Shown here: in pieces, positions 20,133 through 28,932 of the stretch
Numbering within the stretch: position 1 is the stretch's first letter
Layout of the letters: the number at the start of each line of letters is the position of its first letter
Made by a program: the position numbers and the translations under genes
Notes under the pieces: model-generated
Told to the model about the DNA's origin: nothing
Databases searched by the model: none
The model's input: the letters and a program-made list of their open reading frames with translations, nothing else
DNA from: Ferrimonas sp. YFM
Lineage (GTDB): Bacteria; Pseudomonadota; Gammaproteobacteria; Enterobacterales; Shewanellaceae
Reading direction: 5' to 3'
Assembly: GCF_030296015.1 (NCBI RefSeq)
Contig: NZ_AP027368.1
Location: 4,016,839-4,080,838 of the forward strand
DNA: 64,000 nt

Positions 20133-22001
20133 TCAGGACTCCAGCTCGGAACGCCAGGGCAGTGCCCGGCCCCGGCTGGTCATTAATCTCTCTATGTCGG
20201 CGCCAGGCAGGGCCTGCAGCCGGTGCCACAGCGCCTCGGGGTCGGCCGGCTCAGCTTCCGCCTGATCCGCCAGCCAGGCCACCAGGGCTTCGCTGTTGGG
20301 GGACTCCCCGGCCGGGAAAGAGGCCAGCCACTGCAACAGCTCCGGCACCACCTGTGCCAGGTTGGCCTGACGCAGCATCGCCGGTACCTTGCGAATGATC
20401 AGCCTCTGCTTCTGCTCGGCCAGTTCCAGCCCCAGGCGCTTGAGCAGGCCCTGCTGCAGTTCCAGCACCCCATCCCAGGCATCGATTCTGGGCACGGACA
20501 CCGGCAATAGCAACGGCTGTCCCACCAGCCCCTGTGGCAGTCGTTCCGCCAGCTCCAGGCGCAGTACGGCACTGGCCAGGGCGGCAAGGGGCAGCAATCT
20601 TAGTTGATCCCCCCGCCCAAATAAAGCGACGCGCTCATCCAGCTGAGTCAGCCAGCGCCATACCGATGCGTCCGCGGCCGGCCTGGCCTCGGGCTCCGGA
20701 GCCGATTCGGTGCGCATCAGCTCACCATAGTTGCTGACCGCATTGCGGCTCGGGGCCGGTTGCAGCGGTGGTGGGGTATAGCCCCCTCCCGAAGAAGCCG
20801 GCCTGCCAGCGGGCCTGGATCCAACATAGCCGCCATAACCCGCGGCCGGAGCCTCGAAACTCGTCGGCGCAGAGCGCGGCGACGACACCTCATAGCCTGA
20901 ACCGCCCTGAGGCGCCGCCCCCCCGGTCCCGACAGGGGCAGGCTGAGACACAGGAGCAGGCTCAACATAGGGTTCCGCAGACTCCTGCAGGGAGAGCGAT
21001 CCCTGAGTCAGCTGCGCCACCGCATCACTGAGCCCCTGCAGGATAAAGTCGTGCACATAACGGGCCTGATGGAAGCGCACCTCATGCTTGGCCGGGTGCA
21101 CGTTGACGTCCACCTCCTGGGGGGGCAGCTCCAGGTGGAGCACATAACCGGCATCCAGTTGCTGGCCGTGAAGCTCCAGCGCCTGACGCAGTGCATGATT
21201 GACCAGGCGATCCCGGACCACCCGGCCATTGACGTAGAAGTACTGCACCTCGTTGAACTGCTGATGACCATCGCCTATGCCCAGATGGCCATGAAGCTGT
21301 AACTGGTCATTGCCGGCACTGATGGCCAGGGCGGCCTCGGCAAACCGGTTGCCACAGATGGCGCCCAGTCGCTGCTGGTGCTGACGCTCGGTGCGCGCCG
21401 GGCGGTACTGCCTCACCTGTTTGCCGTTGTGGCTCAGGGTGAAGTGCACCGTGGGCTTGGCCAGGGCGATGCGCCTAAGCTGCTCATCGATGTGGTTAAA
21501 TTCGGTCTTATCGGCCCGCAGGAACCGCCGGCGCGCCGGGGTATTGAAGAACAGATCCTCCACCTGCACCGTGGTGCCCACCGGATGGGCGGCGGGCTGA
21601 AGTTTCACCGCCATCTCCCGCCCCTCGGCGTAGGCCTGCCACCCCTGGTCCTGGTCCTCTGTGCGAGAGGTCAGGGTCAGCCTGGAGACCGAGCTGATGG
21701 AGGCCAGCGCCTCTCCGCGGAACCCGAAACTGAGGATGCTCTCCAGATCTTCGAGACTGGCCACCTTGGAGGTGGCATGACGGGAGAGCGCCAGGGACAG
21801 CTCCTGTTCGGCGATGCCAATACCATTGTCCCGGATCACCATCGCCTTGCTGCCGCCGCGTTCGATCTCGATGTCGATGCGGCTGGCGCCGGCGTCCAGG
21901 CAGTTCTCAACCAGCTCCTTAATCACGGAAGCGGGTCTCTCCACGACCTCGCCGGCCGCGATCTGGTTAGCCAGTTGCGGCGGCAGTATCTGAATCGGCA
22001 T
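20133..22001 (-). CDS. mutL: DNA mismatch repair protein MutL
   Basis: 622 aa. The N-terminal GHKL ATPase (1-330) shows [32 protein letters not shown] and [13 protein letters not shown] Pro/Gly/Ser-rich linker (about 345-435) follows, then the dimerization domain. I see no endonuclease motif of the DQHA type, in line with species that use MutH for strand cutting. Couples MutS recognition to MutH and UvrD. Confidence 0.97.
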   Translation of the reverse strand: MPIQILPPQLANQIAAGEVVERPASVIKELVENCLDAGASRIDIEIERGGSKAMVIRDNGIGIAEQELSLALSRHATSKVASLEDLESILSFGFRGEALASISSVSRLTLTSRTEDQDQGWQAYAEGREMAVKLQPAAHPVGTTVQVEDLFFNTPARRRFLRADKTEFNHIDEQLRRIALAKPTVHFTLSHNGKQVRQYRPARTERQHQQRLGAICGNRFAEAALAISAGNDQLQLHGHLGIGDGHQQFNEVQYFYVNGRVVRDRLVNHALRQALELHGQQLDAGYVLHLELPPQEVDVNVHPAKHEVRFHQARYVHDFILQGLSDAVAQLTQGSLSLQESAEPYVEPAPVSQPAPVGTGGAAPQGGSGYEVSSPRSAPTSFEAPAAGYGGYVGSRPAGRPASSGGGYTPPPLQPAPSRNAVSNYGELMRTESAPEPEARPAADASVWRWLTQLDERVALFGRGDQLRLLPLAALASAVLRLELAERLPQGLVGQPLLLPVSVPRIDAWDGVLELQQGLLKRLGLELAEQKQRLIIRKVPAMLRQANLAQVVPELLQWLASFPAGESPNSEALVAWLADQAEAEPADPEALWHRLQALPGADIERLMTSRGRALPWRSELES

Positions 22002-22010
22002 AAGGGGTCC

Positions 22011-23333
22011 TCAGAGACGGGGAATGGTCAGGGTCTGGCCAATTTGAATGTTGTCAGACTTCAACTTGTTGGCACTGCGAATCGCCGCCACACTGACCCG
22101 GTATTGCTGGGCGATGCGCGACAGAGAGTCTCCCCGCTTCACCTTGTGAGTGCGGGTCTGGGCCAACAGGGCATCCCTGGGAGGGTTCTCGGTGAAATAG
22201 GCTTTCACCGTTTGATGGATGGCACCGGCCATCTTGTTCTGATAGGCACTGCTGCGCAGCTTCTTCTCCTCATTGGGATTGGAGATAAAGCCGGTTTCAA
22301 TCAGCAGGCTGGGGAAATCCGGGGACTTGAGCACCGCCAGGCTAGCGTGCTGTGGGCTCTTCTTGTGCAGCTTGGTGATCTTTCCGATGCGCCTGAGCAT
22401 CTGGTCGGCGATCGCCTGACTCTCCACCATGGAGTTTTCCCGGGCCAGATCCAGGAAGGTGCGCTGAAGGTGCGGATCCGCGCCACCACTGGCGGAGATC
22501 ACCTCACCAATGCCCCGAAGCTCTGAAAGCTTGTCATCTTTTTCCAACCAGCGACCCATCTCGGAGTTGGCTCGTCGCTTGGAGAGCACCCACACCGACG
22601 CCCCCTGGGGCTGAGGCGAGGTAAAGGCATCCGCATGGATGGAGAGCAGCAGGTCCGCCCGCTTCTTCCGCGCCAGTTCGGAGCGGCGATCCAGAGAAAC
22701 AAAGTAGTCGCCGGTGCGCACCATAAAGGCCTCAAAGCCCGGGGTGGCGTTGAGTTTGTCCCTGAGCTTGCGGGCGATGGGCAGCACCACGTTCTTCTCA
22801 TAGGTGCCGGATGGGCCGATGGAACCCGGGTCCTTGCCCCCGTGGCCTGCGTCGATGGCGATCACCACATTGCGAGCCGGTGTGCTTTTACTGCTTTTGG
22901 CTGAAGTCGCCTTGCCTGCGGGAGCCGCCAGCAGATCGATCACCAGGCGGTGACCATAGTTGCCCTTGGGACCCAGCTTAAACACCTTGTGGGAAGCAGG
23001 CTGCTTCAGATCCAACACCAGGCGCAGGGTGCCGCTTTTGGGAGGGTTGCTGAGGCGGATGCGTTTCAGCTGGGACGAGGTGAACTTCAGAGAGGAGAGC
23101 TTGGTGTTCAGCTTACCGCCCTTGAGGTCCAGCACCAGCCGCTCCGGGCCATCCAGGCGGAAACTGTTGTAGCTGGGAGACGCAGACAGGTCCAGCACCA
23201 CTCGCGTCCGCTCCTTGTCAGGCCAGATGCGAATGGTGTCGATGTTGTTGGCCCATGCCAGGCCGGGAATCACCCCCAAACACAGCGTCAGTCCAAACAG
23301 GACCAACAGCCGACGTCCCCAGTCTCTTATCAT
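22011..23333 (-). CDS. amiB: N-acetylmuramoyl-L-alanine amidase (AmiB-type) with AMIN and LysM domains
   Basis: 440 aa. A signal peptide (cleavage near AWA-NNI) is followed by an AMIN domain (about 30-130) for septal targeting, the Amidase_3 zinc domain (about 155-375) with metal ligands in IDAGHGGKDPG and LLSIHADAF and the catalytic Glu in LIETGFISN, and a C-terminal LysM (HKVKRGDSLSRIAQQYRVS onward). Cleaves septal peptidoglycan for daughter-cell separation and is normally activated by an EnvC-like protein. Ten bases before mutL. Confidence 0.95.
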   Translation of the reverse strand: MIRDWGRRLLVLFGLTLCLGVIPGLAWANNIDTIRIWPDKERTRVVLDLSASPSYNSFRLDGPERLVLDLKGGKLNTKLSSLKFTSSQLKRIRLSNPPKSGTLRLVLDLKQPASHKVFKLGPKGNYGHRLVIDLLAAPAGKATSAKSSKSTPARNVVIAIDAGHGGKDPGSIGPSGTYEKNVVLPIARKLRDKLNATPGFEAFMVRTGDYFVSLDRRSELARKKRADLLLSIHADAFTSPQPQGASVWVLSKRRANSEMGRWLEKDDKLSELRGIGEVISASGGADPHLQRTFLDLARENSMVESQAIADQMLRRIGKITKLHKKSPQHASLAVLKSPDFPSLLIETGFISNPNEEKKLRSSAYQNKMAGAIHQTVKAYFTENPPRDALLAQTRTHKVKRGDSLSRIAQQYRVSVAAIRSANKLKSDNIQIGQTLTIPRL

Positions 23334-23336
23334 CGG

Positions 23337-23792
23337 TTATAGCTGTTCCAGTAGTGCCTCGCCCTTGATGGTATGGCTACTGAGTGTCGCACTCCGCCCA
23401 TCCCCTTGATAGCTTAGGGTAATGGTTAGATCCGCCGGGGGCAATACGCCCTGACCTCGATTCGGCCACTCCACCAGGCAAAGGGAGCGGTCTGTGAAAT
23501 AGTCCCGTATCCCCATAAACTCCAGCTCTTCCGGATCCGCCAGGCGGTAGAGGTCGAAGTGATAGACACTCACCTGACTCAGTTCATAGGGCTCCACCAG
23601 GGTATAGGTGGGGCTTTTCACGTGCCCTTGATGACCCAGGCCCTGAATCAATGCCCGTGACAGGGTGGTTTTTCCAGCGCCCAACTCTCCCTCCAGGTGG
23701 ATCACCATGGGCGGATTGATCAGCTTGGCGAGTTCGGCCCCCAGGGCCAGGGTATGACTGTCGTTATCCAGGATCCGGGTGTATTGCCTCAT
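23337..23792 (-). CDS. tsaE: tRNA t6A biosynthesis ATPase TsaE
   Basis: 151 aa P-loop protein with Walker [14 protein letters not shown] (about 37-49), PTYTLVEPY and the conserved CLVEWPNRG. With TsaB and TsaD it completes threonylcarbamoyl-A37 formation on ANN-reading tRNAs. It follows nnr by 5 bases and precedes amiB by 3, within the superoperon. Confidence 0.97.
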   Translation of the reverse strand: MRQYTRILDNDSHTLALGAELAKLINPPMVIHLEGELGAGKTTLSRALIQGLGHQGHVKSPTYTLVEPYELSQVSVYHFDLYRLADPEELEFMGIRDYFTDRSLCLVEWPNRGQGVLPPADLTITLSYQGDGRSATLSSHTIKGEALLEQL

Positions 23793-23797
23793 TCAGT

Positions 23798-25294
23798 TCA
23801 CTCTTGCGGGTTGACCAGTTGTCGGATGTAGGGCATCAAATCCGATGCCAGCATGCCTCGCTGGCCCCCTTCCGCCGCCATATCCGCAGCCTCTCCGTGG
23901 AGGCAGACACCGCAGGCAGCGGCGTCAAGCAGTGGCAGTCCCTGGGCCAGCAGGGACGCGATTATACCAGACAAAACGTCTCCGCTGCCCCCTGTCGCCA
24001 AACCTGGGTTGCCCACCGGCGCCACCAGCATGGACTCACCGTCATAGATCAGGGTACCGGCCCCTTTGAGCAGCACCACGCCGCCGTAGCGCTCCTGCAG
24101 CTCCCGCACCGCCTTGAAGCGATCCCGCTGGACATCCACGGTCTCAACCCCAAGCAATCGGGCCGCCTCGCCAGGATGGGGCGTCAGCACCCAGTCATCC
24201 CGTTTCAGCGGGTTTTTGGCCAGCAGATTCAGGGCATCGGCGTCCATCACCAGAGGACGCTCGGAGTTCAGGGCCACCCGCCACATGTGGTAGGCCCAGT
24301 CACCGCTGCCCAGGCCAGGACCACAGAGTACGACCTGTCCCCAGCTGACCCTCTGGTACACCTCCATATCGGCGATGTCGCTGCCCCAGAGCATCAGCTC
24401 GGGCCGTCCAGCCTGAATCAGCGGCAGGTTTTCATAGCGGCTGATGATGCTCACCAGGCCAGCGCCACTGCGCAGGGCCGCTTCCGAGGCCAGACGCACC
24501 GCGCCGGGCATGCCGTGGTTACCGCCAATCACCGCGATGCGCCCGTGATCCCCTTTGTGGGAATCAGGCTTCCTGGGCCCCAGGTAGTGCAGGTAGTCGG
24601 CGAACCCCACCTTGGAGGCGTCACAACGCACCTGAGACGCCATGGCGTCGCCAATGGCCAGAGGGGCCAGCACGATATCACCGCAGCACCCCACTGCCAT
24701 CCCGGTCAGCAGGCCCTGCTTCACTCCTACGAACGTCAGGGTGACATCCGCCTGAACCACCGCCTCTGCCACATAACCGTTGTCGCCATTGAGGCCGGAG
24801 GGCAGATCCAGAGCCAACACCTTGGCACCGCTGTCATTGATGGCGGTGATCATCTCCAGAAACTCCGGACGCAGATCCCCTTCAAAACCCGTACCCAGCA
24901 GGCCGTCGACAATATGACTGGCCCCTGCCAGGCGACAGGCTTCTGCGACTTCGAATCGGCCGCCGGCATCCATGAACTGCTGCTGGGCAATCTTGGCGTC
25001 CCCCTTGAGCAGGCGCTCAGGTTGAATCTGCAGGACGCGAACCGTCAGGCCCTCAGCCAGAGCATTTCGAGCCAGAACATAGGCATCACCGGCATTGTTG
25101 CCCCGGCCACAGACCACGGTCAGTTCGGAGGCTTCTGGCCAGCGCTCACGAAACAGTTGCCAAGCCCGCAGCCCCGCCTCCTCCATCAGAGACCACATCA
25201 GCACCCCGTGCTGCTTGGCCAGAAGGGGCTCCCATTTCCTTACCGTTGCACCGGAAAACAGGGTTGAGGGTAGTGCCGCCGTTGCCTTACGCAT
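23798..25294 (-). CDS. nnr: Bifunctional NAD(P)HX epimerase and ADP-dependent dehydratase
   Basis: 498 aa. The N-terminal YjeF_N epimerase (about 1-225) has VVCGRGNNAGDAYVLAR and DLPSGLNGDNG. The C-terminal ribokinase-like dehydratase (about 235-498) has PRKPDSHKGDHGRIAVIGG, LTPHPGEAARLLG, VLLKGAGTLI and the catalytic NPGLATGGSGDVLSG. Repairs hydrated NAD(P)H. First gene of the conserved superoperon. A terminator hairpin lies only 23 bases upstream of its start, so its promoter is either very close or reads through that hairpin. Confidence 0.95.
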   Translation of the reverse strand: MRKATAALPSTLFSGATVRKWEPLLAKQHGVLMWSLMEEAGLRAWQLFRERWPEASELTVVCGRGNNAGDAYVLARNALAEGLTVRVLQIQPERLLKGDAKIAQQQFMDAGGRFEVAEACRLAGASHIVDGLLGTGFEGDLRPEFLEMITAINDSGAKVLALDLPSGLNGDNGYVAEAVVQADVTLTFVGVKQGLLTGMAVGCCGDIVLAPLAIGDAMASQVRCDASKVGFADYLHYLGPRKPDSHKGDHGRIAVIGGNHGMPGAVRLASEAALRSGAGLVSIISRYENLPLIQAGRPELMLWGSDIADMEVYQRVSWGQVVLCGPGLGSGDWAYHMWRVALNSERPLVMDADALNLLAKNPLKRDDWVLTPHPGEAARLLGVETVDVQRDRFKAVRELQERYGGVVLLKGAGTLIYDGESMLVAPVGNPGLATGGSGDVLSGIIASLLAQGLPLLDAAACGVCLHGEAADMAAEGGQRGMLASDLMPYIRQLVNPQE

Positions 25295-25316
25295 TACTGA
25301 ATCTTGCCTCCATCAG

Positions 25317-25350
25317 GGGAAAAAAAACGGTCAGGAAGCCCTGACCGTTT
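25317..25350 (-). terminator. Intrinsic terminator upstream of nnr
   Basis: AAACGGTCAGG (25325-25335) pairs with CCTGACCGTTT (25340-25350). On the minus strand it is followed by eight T. It most simply ends the transcript of the hypothetical gene at 25470-25925. Confidence 0.78.
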
Positions 25351-25469
25351 CTTATGTCATTGGTTAGCCGGAATCATCACTACTGTGATCTGTATCCGCT
25401 CAAGGTTAATGATAGGTACCCCAACATCCCTCGAGCTTCCAGTCTAATCGAACCCGGCTTTGATCGGTG

Positions 25470-25925
25470 TCAAATATCGTCCATGCGCAGCGTGTTGTGG
25501 ACGAATCTCTGCTGACGAATCCGCTCGGCAGCCAGCACCGCTTCCAGGGCGGATTGAGTCTCCATATGCTCGGATTGCTCCAGGGCCAGATGCAGCAGAC
25601 CCAGCACCTTGTTATCCAGATCCAGAGCCAGATTCATCACCGTATGCTCATCGGCACCGCCCTCGAGCACCACGCCGTTGCACTCCTCGATGATGTCATC
25701 GTAATCCAGACGCTTAAACCAGGTATCCAGCACGCCATCAGACGCTTCCTCGATATACTGATCCATCTTCTCGGCCACCTCGAGCTGGTGGGTCCGTAAG
25801 TACTCCAGCAGCAGCTTAACCCGGGATGAGTCGGCCTGATGGTCCAGGCGGTCATACAGCTTGCTCATCGCCACCCGGCACTGTGACACGTATTCGAGCA
25901 GCTCTCGCATCTGTTTAAAGCGCAT
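25470..25925 (-). CDS. Conserved-looking hypothetical helical protein
   Basis: 151 aa from the ATG at 25923-25925, which has GGAGAG seven bases upstream; a longer frame to 26012 lacks such a site. The sequence is nearly all amphipathic helix (MRFKQMRELLEYVSQCRVAM, LLEYLRTHQLEVAEKMDQYIEEA, VMNLALDLDNKVLGLLHLAL) and rich in Glu, Leu and His. The Glu/His spacing is reminiscent of a four-helix or ferritin-like bundle, but I see no clear paired ExxH motifs and do not recognise a family. It is monocistronic with its own terminator. It occupies the position between the tRNA-Gly cluster and nnr where E. coli carries queG, but does not resemble QueG. Confidence 0.7.
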   Translation of the reverse strand: MRFKQMRELLEYVSQCRVAMSKLYDRLDHQADSSRVKLLLEYLRTHQLEVAEKMDQYIEEASDGVLDTWFKRLDYDDIIEECNGVVLEGGADEHTVMNLALDLDNKVLGLLHLALEQSEHMETQSALEAVLAAERIRQQRFVHNTLRMDDI

Positions 25926-26122
25926 AGGATCTCTCCACAAATTCAAGCGTTTGATCTTAGGTATAGCCTCATTATGGTGACTTTGTACAAAAGATATTTT
26001 GAACGCCATCACCCTTTAGTGATCTGGGATCACACACAGTATTCTGGAGGCTGTGACCCTGGTCCTATCTACAGACAAAGCAATCCCCTGAAAACAGGTT
26101 AACTTCATTCAAAGGAGGGGGG

Positions 26123-26190
26123 CGCTCTGCCGGTCGACAGCCCTGAACCCCAAACGCCAAAAAGCCGTCCGAAAGCATGGCTTTTTCTAA
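26123..26190 (-). repeat. Most decayed tRNA-Gly/terminator unit
   Basis: GCGCTCTGCCGGTCGACAGCC and the following CCTGAACCCC resemble the D-arm side of the neighbouring tRNA remnants, and are followed by a broken copy of the AAAAAGCC...GGCTTTTT hairpin (26158-26188). It reads as the oldest of three tandem degenerate units. Confidence 0.4.
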
Positions 26191-26194
26191 TTTG

Positions 26195-26271
26195 CAGCGC
26201 CGCACGAGGTTCCCCGTGGTTTAGCAGAGAGTGTGACCTCAACCCTTCAAGGTTGCGCTCTGCCAGCTGAC
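26195..26271 (-). pseudogene. tRNA-Gly remnant A
   Basis: Shares the T-arm side (GCACGAGGTTC), GTGACCTCAACC, AAGGTTGCGCTCT and CCAGCTGA with the intact tRNA-Gly genes, but has an insertion after GGTTC, an altered anticodon loop (CTTCAAG instead of CTTGGCAAG) and no 5' acceptor strand. It cannot fold as a tRNA. Confidence 0.65.
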
Positions 26272-26292
26272 GGCTCTATAACCCAGACGCAA

Positions 26293-26318
26293 AAAAGCCA
26301 TCCCGAGGGATGGCTTTT
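26293..26318 (-). terminator. Duplicated terminator hairpin in the tRNA tail
   Basis: AAAAGCCATCC (26293-26303) pairs with GGATGGCTTTT (26308-26318), loop CGAG. It is a near-copy of the hairpin at 26424-26451 and lies between the two tRNA remnants. Confidence 0.6.
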
Positions 26319-26325
26319 CTAATTT

Positions 26326-26403
26326 GCAGCGCCGCACGAGGTTCCCCGTGGTTTAGCAGAGAGTGTGACCTCAACCCTTCAAGGTTGCGCTCTACCAGCT
26401 GAC
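26326..26403 (-). pseudogene. tRNA-Gly remnant B
   Basis: Almost identical to remnant A over about 75 bases, with the same insertion (around CCCGTGGTTTAGCAGAGAG) and the same lost anticodon bases. A and B therefore arose by duplication of an already damaged tRNA together with the downstream terminator (unit about 131 bp). Confidence 0.65.
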
Positions 26404-26420
26404 AGTCCTGAACCCCAGAC

Positions 26421-26454
26421 GCAAAAAAGCCATCCCGAAGGATGGCTTTTTCTA
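26421..26454 (-). terminator. Terminator of the tRNA-Gly operon
   Basis: A 12-bp perfect stem (26424-26435 with 26440-26451), loop CGAA, is followed on the minus strand by six T. It lies just after the last intact tRNA-Gly gene. Confidence 0.8.
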
Positions 26455-26457
26455 ATT

Positions 26458-26533
26458 TGGAGCGGCACACGAGGTTCGAACTCGTGACCTCAACCTTGGC
26501 AAGGTTGCGCTCTACCAGCTGAGCTAGTGCCGC
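26458..26533 (-). tRNA. tRNA-Gly (GCC), copy 6 in transcription order
   Basis: 76 nt including an encoded CCA. The acceptor GCGGCAC/GTGCCGC, D-arm, anticodon stem CAACC-TTGCCAA-GGTTG with anticodon GCC, and T-arm CGAGTTCGAACCTCG are all intact. This is the last intact copy before the decayed tail. A 5'-half fragment separates it from the next copy. Confidence 0.97.
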
Positions 26534-26574
26534 TTAATTCTGTGGACTCTGCCGAGTGTCTCACGGGCGAAAAG

Positions 26575-26615
26575 AAGGTTGCGCTACTTTCTACCCTGCA
26601 CTGAGCTAGTGCCGC
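26575..26615 (-). pseudogene. 5'-half fragment of tRNA-Gly
   Basis: GAAGGTTGCGCT, CTACC, and CTGAGCTAGTGCCGC match the acceptor/D-arm half of tRNA-Gly with an 8-base insertion; the T-arm half is missing. It sits between intact copies, in the spacer that is 179 rather than 97 bp from copy to copy. Confidence 0.65.
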
Positions 26616-26636
26616 TTCGTTTTAAGCTTTAAAAAT

Positions 26637-26712
26637 TGGAGCGGCACACGAGGTTCGAACTCGTGACCTCAACCTTGGCAAGGTTGCGCTCTACCAGCTG
26701 AGCTAGTGCCGC
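26637..26712 (-). tRNA. tRNA-Gly (GCC), copy 5
   Basis: 76 nt, identical to the other intact copies, anticodon GCC, CCA encoded. The spacer to the next copy is 21 bases with a short AAGCTT-containing motif shared by all spacers. Confidence 0.97.
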
Positions 26713-26733
26713 TTCGTTTTAAGCTTTGAAAAT

Positions 26734-26809
26734 TGGAGCGGCACACGAGGTTCGAACTCGTGACCTCAACCTTGGCAAGGTTGCGCTCTACCAGCTGAGC
26801 TAGTGCCGC
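26734..26809 (-). tRNA. tRNA-Gly (GCC), copy 4
   Basis: 76 nt, identical to the other intact copies, anticodon GCC, CCA encoded. Confidence 0.97.
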
Positions 26810-26829
26810 TTCGTTTAAGCTTTGAAAAT

Positions 26830-26905
26830 TGGAGCGGCACACGAGGTTCGAACTCGTGACCTCAACCTTGGCAAGGTTGCGCTCTACCAGCTGAGCTAGT
26901 GCCGC
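26830..26905 (-). tRNA. tRNA-Gly (GCC), copy 3
   Basis: 76 nt, identical to the other intact copies, anticodon GCC, CCA encoded. The spacer before copy 4 is one base shorter than the others. Confidence 0.97.
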
Positions 26906-26926
26906 TTCGTTTTAAGCTTTGAAAAT

Positions 26927-27002
26927 TGGAGCGGCACACGAGGTTCGAACTCGTGACCTCAACCTTGGCAAGGTTGCGCTCTACCAGCTGAGCTAGTGCC
27001 GC
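26927..27002 (-). tRNA. tRNA-Gly (GCC), copy 2
   Basis: 76 nt, identical to the other intact copies, anticodon GCC, CCA encoded. Confidence 0.97.
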
Positions 27003-27023
27003 TTCGTTTTAAGCTTTGAAAAT

Positions 27024-27099
27024 TGGAGCGGCACACGAGGTTCGAACTCGTGACCTCAACCTTGGCAAGGTTGCGCTCTACCAGCTGAGCTAGTGCCGC
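27024..27099 (-). tRNA. tRNA-Gly (GCC), copy 1 (promoter-proximal)
   Basis: 76 nt, anticodon GCC, CCA encoded. First gene of the array. The array lies just downstream of orn on the same strand, as the glyV-glyX-glyY cluster does in E. coli. Confidence 0.97.
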
Positions 27100-27148
27100 A
27101 TAATTTTCTTTTGCGCTTTTCCCGAGTTGTCTCAGGAAGCGAGGGCGC

Positions 27149-27176
27149 ATTATAAGCGAAATTAGAGCCTCTGCAA
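27149..27176 (-). promoter_or_regulatory. Stable-RNA promoter of the tRNA-Gly array
   Basis: On the minus strand, TTGCAG (27171-27176) and a perfect TATAAT (27149-27154) are 16 bases apart and followed by the GC-rich discriminator GCGCCCTC, the pattern of stringently controlled rRNA and tRNA promoters. It lies between the orn stop and tRNA copy 1. Confidence 0.85.
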
Positions 27177-27205
27177 CCCCCAGCCGCCAAATTTGGTTTA
27201 AGTGG

Positions 27206-27751
27206 TCAAATTTTAAAAACTTCGGACCTGTAGTAGGCCAATTCGGCAATGGATTCGCGGATATCATCCAGGGCCAGGTGAGTGCCCTGCTTCTTAAAAC
27301 CACCAAGGATTTCAGGCTTCCAGCGACGGGTCAGCTCCTTCACCGTACTCACGTCCAGGTAGCGGTAGTGGAAGTAGCGCTCCAGGTCAGGCATGTAACG
27401 GTAAAGGAAGCGCCTGTCCTGACCCACGCTGTTCCCACAGATAGGCGAAGCTCCCTCAGGCACCCACTGTTTCAGAAACTCGATGGTTTGACGTTCCGCC
27501 TCAGCGGTGCTGATGGCACTCTCCTTCACTCTCTTAGTCAGGCCACTTTCACCGTGAGTACGGGTGCACCACTCATCCATCTTGGCCAGTTCGTCGTCAC
27601 TCTGATGAATGGCCAGCATCGGCCCCTCCGCCAGCACATTGAGCTGGGCGTCGGTAACTATGGTGGCGATCTCGATGATGCAGTGCTGTTCCGGGTCCAG
27701 CCCAGTCATCTCAAGATCAATCCAGATCAGGTTGCTTGGGTCCGCTGCCAT
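27206..27751 (-). CDS. orn: Oligoribonuclease
   Basis: 181 aa DEDDh 3'-5' exonuclease that degrades di- to pentaribonucleotides, including pGpG. Catalytic residues are in [10 protein letters not shown] (Asp and Glu), [12 protein letters not shown] (Asp) and [11 protein letters not shown] (His and Asp). Divergent from rsgA across 119 bases, the same arrangement as in E. coli. Confidence 0.97.
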   Translation of the reverse strand: MAADPSNLIWIDLEMTGLDPEQHCIIEIATIVTDAQLNVLAEGPMLAIHQSDDELAKMDEWCTRTHGESGLTKRVKESAISTAEAERQTIEFLKQWVPEGASPICGNSVGQDRRFLYRYMPDLERYFHYRYLDVSTVKELTRRWKPEILGGFKKQGTHLALDDIRESIAELAYYRSEVFKI

Positions 27752-27870
27752 GGGTGATTTCCCTCAAATCCAGTATTTTTGATGCATTAAGTAGTATGAT
27801 AACCCTTTTACTTCTCCCCCTGCCACGGTCCCTACAGAGGCCCGCGGCCTGAGACAGAGTTTATTCACGC

Positions 27871-28920
27871 GTGAGCAAAGGCAAAAAGAGACTGACCAAA
27901 GGACAGATTCGCCGAGTCAGAGCGAATCAGCAAAAGCGACTGAAACGCCAGGAGCCCGAATGGGACAGTGATCAACTGGGATCCCAGGAGTTGGGGCGAG
28001 TCATCAGCCGCTACGGCCAGCATGCCGACATCGAAGCCCCGGACGGCAGCGTCCACCGCTGCAACCTTCGACGCACCATCGACAGCCTGGTCACAGGTGA
28101 TGAAGTGGAGTTTCGCCTGGGCAAAGAACACCTGCATGGGATCAGTGGTATCGTCGAAGCGGTTCACCCCAGACGCAGCGCCCTGACCCGACCCGATTAC
28201 TACGATGGCGTAAAGGTAGTGGCCGCTAACATCGACCAGATCTTCATCGTCTCTTCGGTGCTGCCTGAGCTGTCCAGCCAGATCATCGACCGCTACCTGG
28301 TGGCGTCCGAAGACACCGGCATTCCGCCGGTTCTGGTGCTCAACAAGATCGACCTGCTGGACGATGAGGGCCGTGAGCTGGTGGATGAGATCCTGTCTCC
28401 CTACCGGGAGATCGGCTACCCCATCTTCCTGCTCAGCAGCCACACCGGCGAAGGGGTGGAGGAACTGCGTCAATGGCTGAAAGATAAAGTCAGCATCTTC
28501 GTCGGCCAGTCCGGTGTCGGCAAATCCTCCCTGATCAACGCGCTGATGCCAGACACCGAGCTGGATGTGGGGGCGGTCTCTGAGGTCTCTGGCCTGGGGC
28601 AGCACACCACCACCACCGCCAAGCTGATCCATTTCCCGGAGGGGGGCGATCTCATCGACTCCCCCGGGGTACGGGAGTTTGCCCTGTGGCATCTGGAGAC
28701 CGAGCGGGTCACCTGGGGCTTCAAAGAGTTTCGGGAATGGATGGGCAGTTGCCGCTTCCGTGACTGCAAACACATGGATGATCCCGGCTGCGCCTTGCAA
28801 GAAGCCGTAGAACAGGGAAAAATCAGCCAACAACGTTTTGATAACTACCACAGAATTTTAGAAACCATGGCCACAGATCGACCCACTCGCCAGAGCAGCG
28901 ATCCCATGGACAGGAAATAG
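27871..28920 (+). CDS. rsgA: Small-subunit biogenesis GTPase RsgA
   Basis: 349 aa, GTG start. A basic N-terminal tail, an OB-fold (about 40-110), a circularly permuted G domain in the order G4 (NKIDLL), G1 ([12 protein letters not shown]), G3 (DSPGVREF), and a C-terminal Cys/His zinc knuckle ([14 protein letters not shown]). Acts in late 30S maturation around the decoding centre. It precedes psd by 12 bases. Confidence 0.97.
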   Translation: MSKGKKRLTKGQIRRVRANQQKRLKRQEPEWDSDQLGSQELGRVISRYGQHADIEAPDGSVHRCNLRRTIDSLVTGDEVEFRLGKEHLHGISGIVEAVHPRRSALTRPDYYDGVKVVAANIDQIFIVSSVLPELSSQIIDRYLVASEDTGIPPVLVLNKIDLLDDEGRELVDEILSPYREIGYPIFLLSSHTGEGVEELRQWLKDKVSIFVGQSGVGKSSLINALMPDTELDVGAVSEVSGLGQHTTTTAKLIHFPEGGDLIDSPGVREFALWHLETERVTWGFKEFREWMGSCRFRDCKHMDDPGCALQEAVEQGKISQQRFDNYHRILETMATDRPTRQSSDPMDRK

Positions 28921-28932
28921 AAAGGAAGAACC

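Noticed and set aside
26458-27099. Regular ~97-bp repetition resembling a CRISPR array
   Set aside because: The repeated unit is a complete tRNA-Gly gene with cloverleaf and CCA, the spacers are nearly identical to one another, and no cas genes are near.
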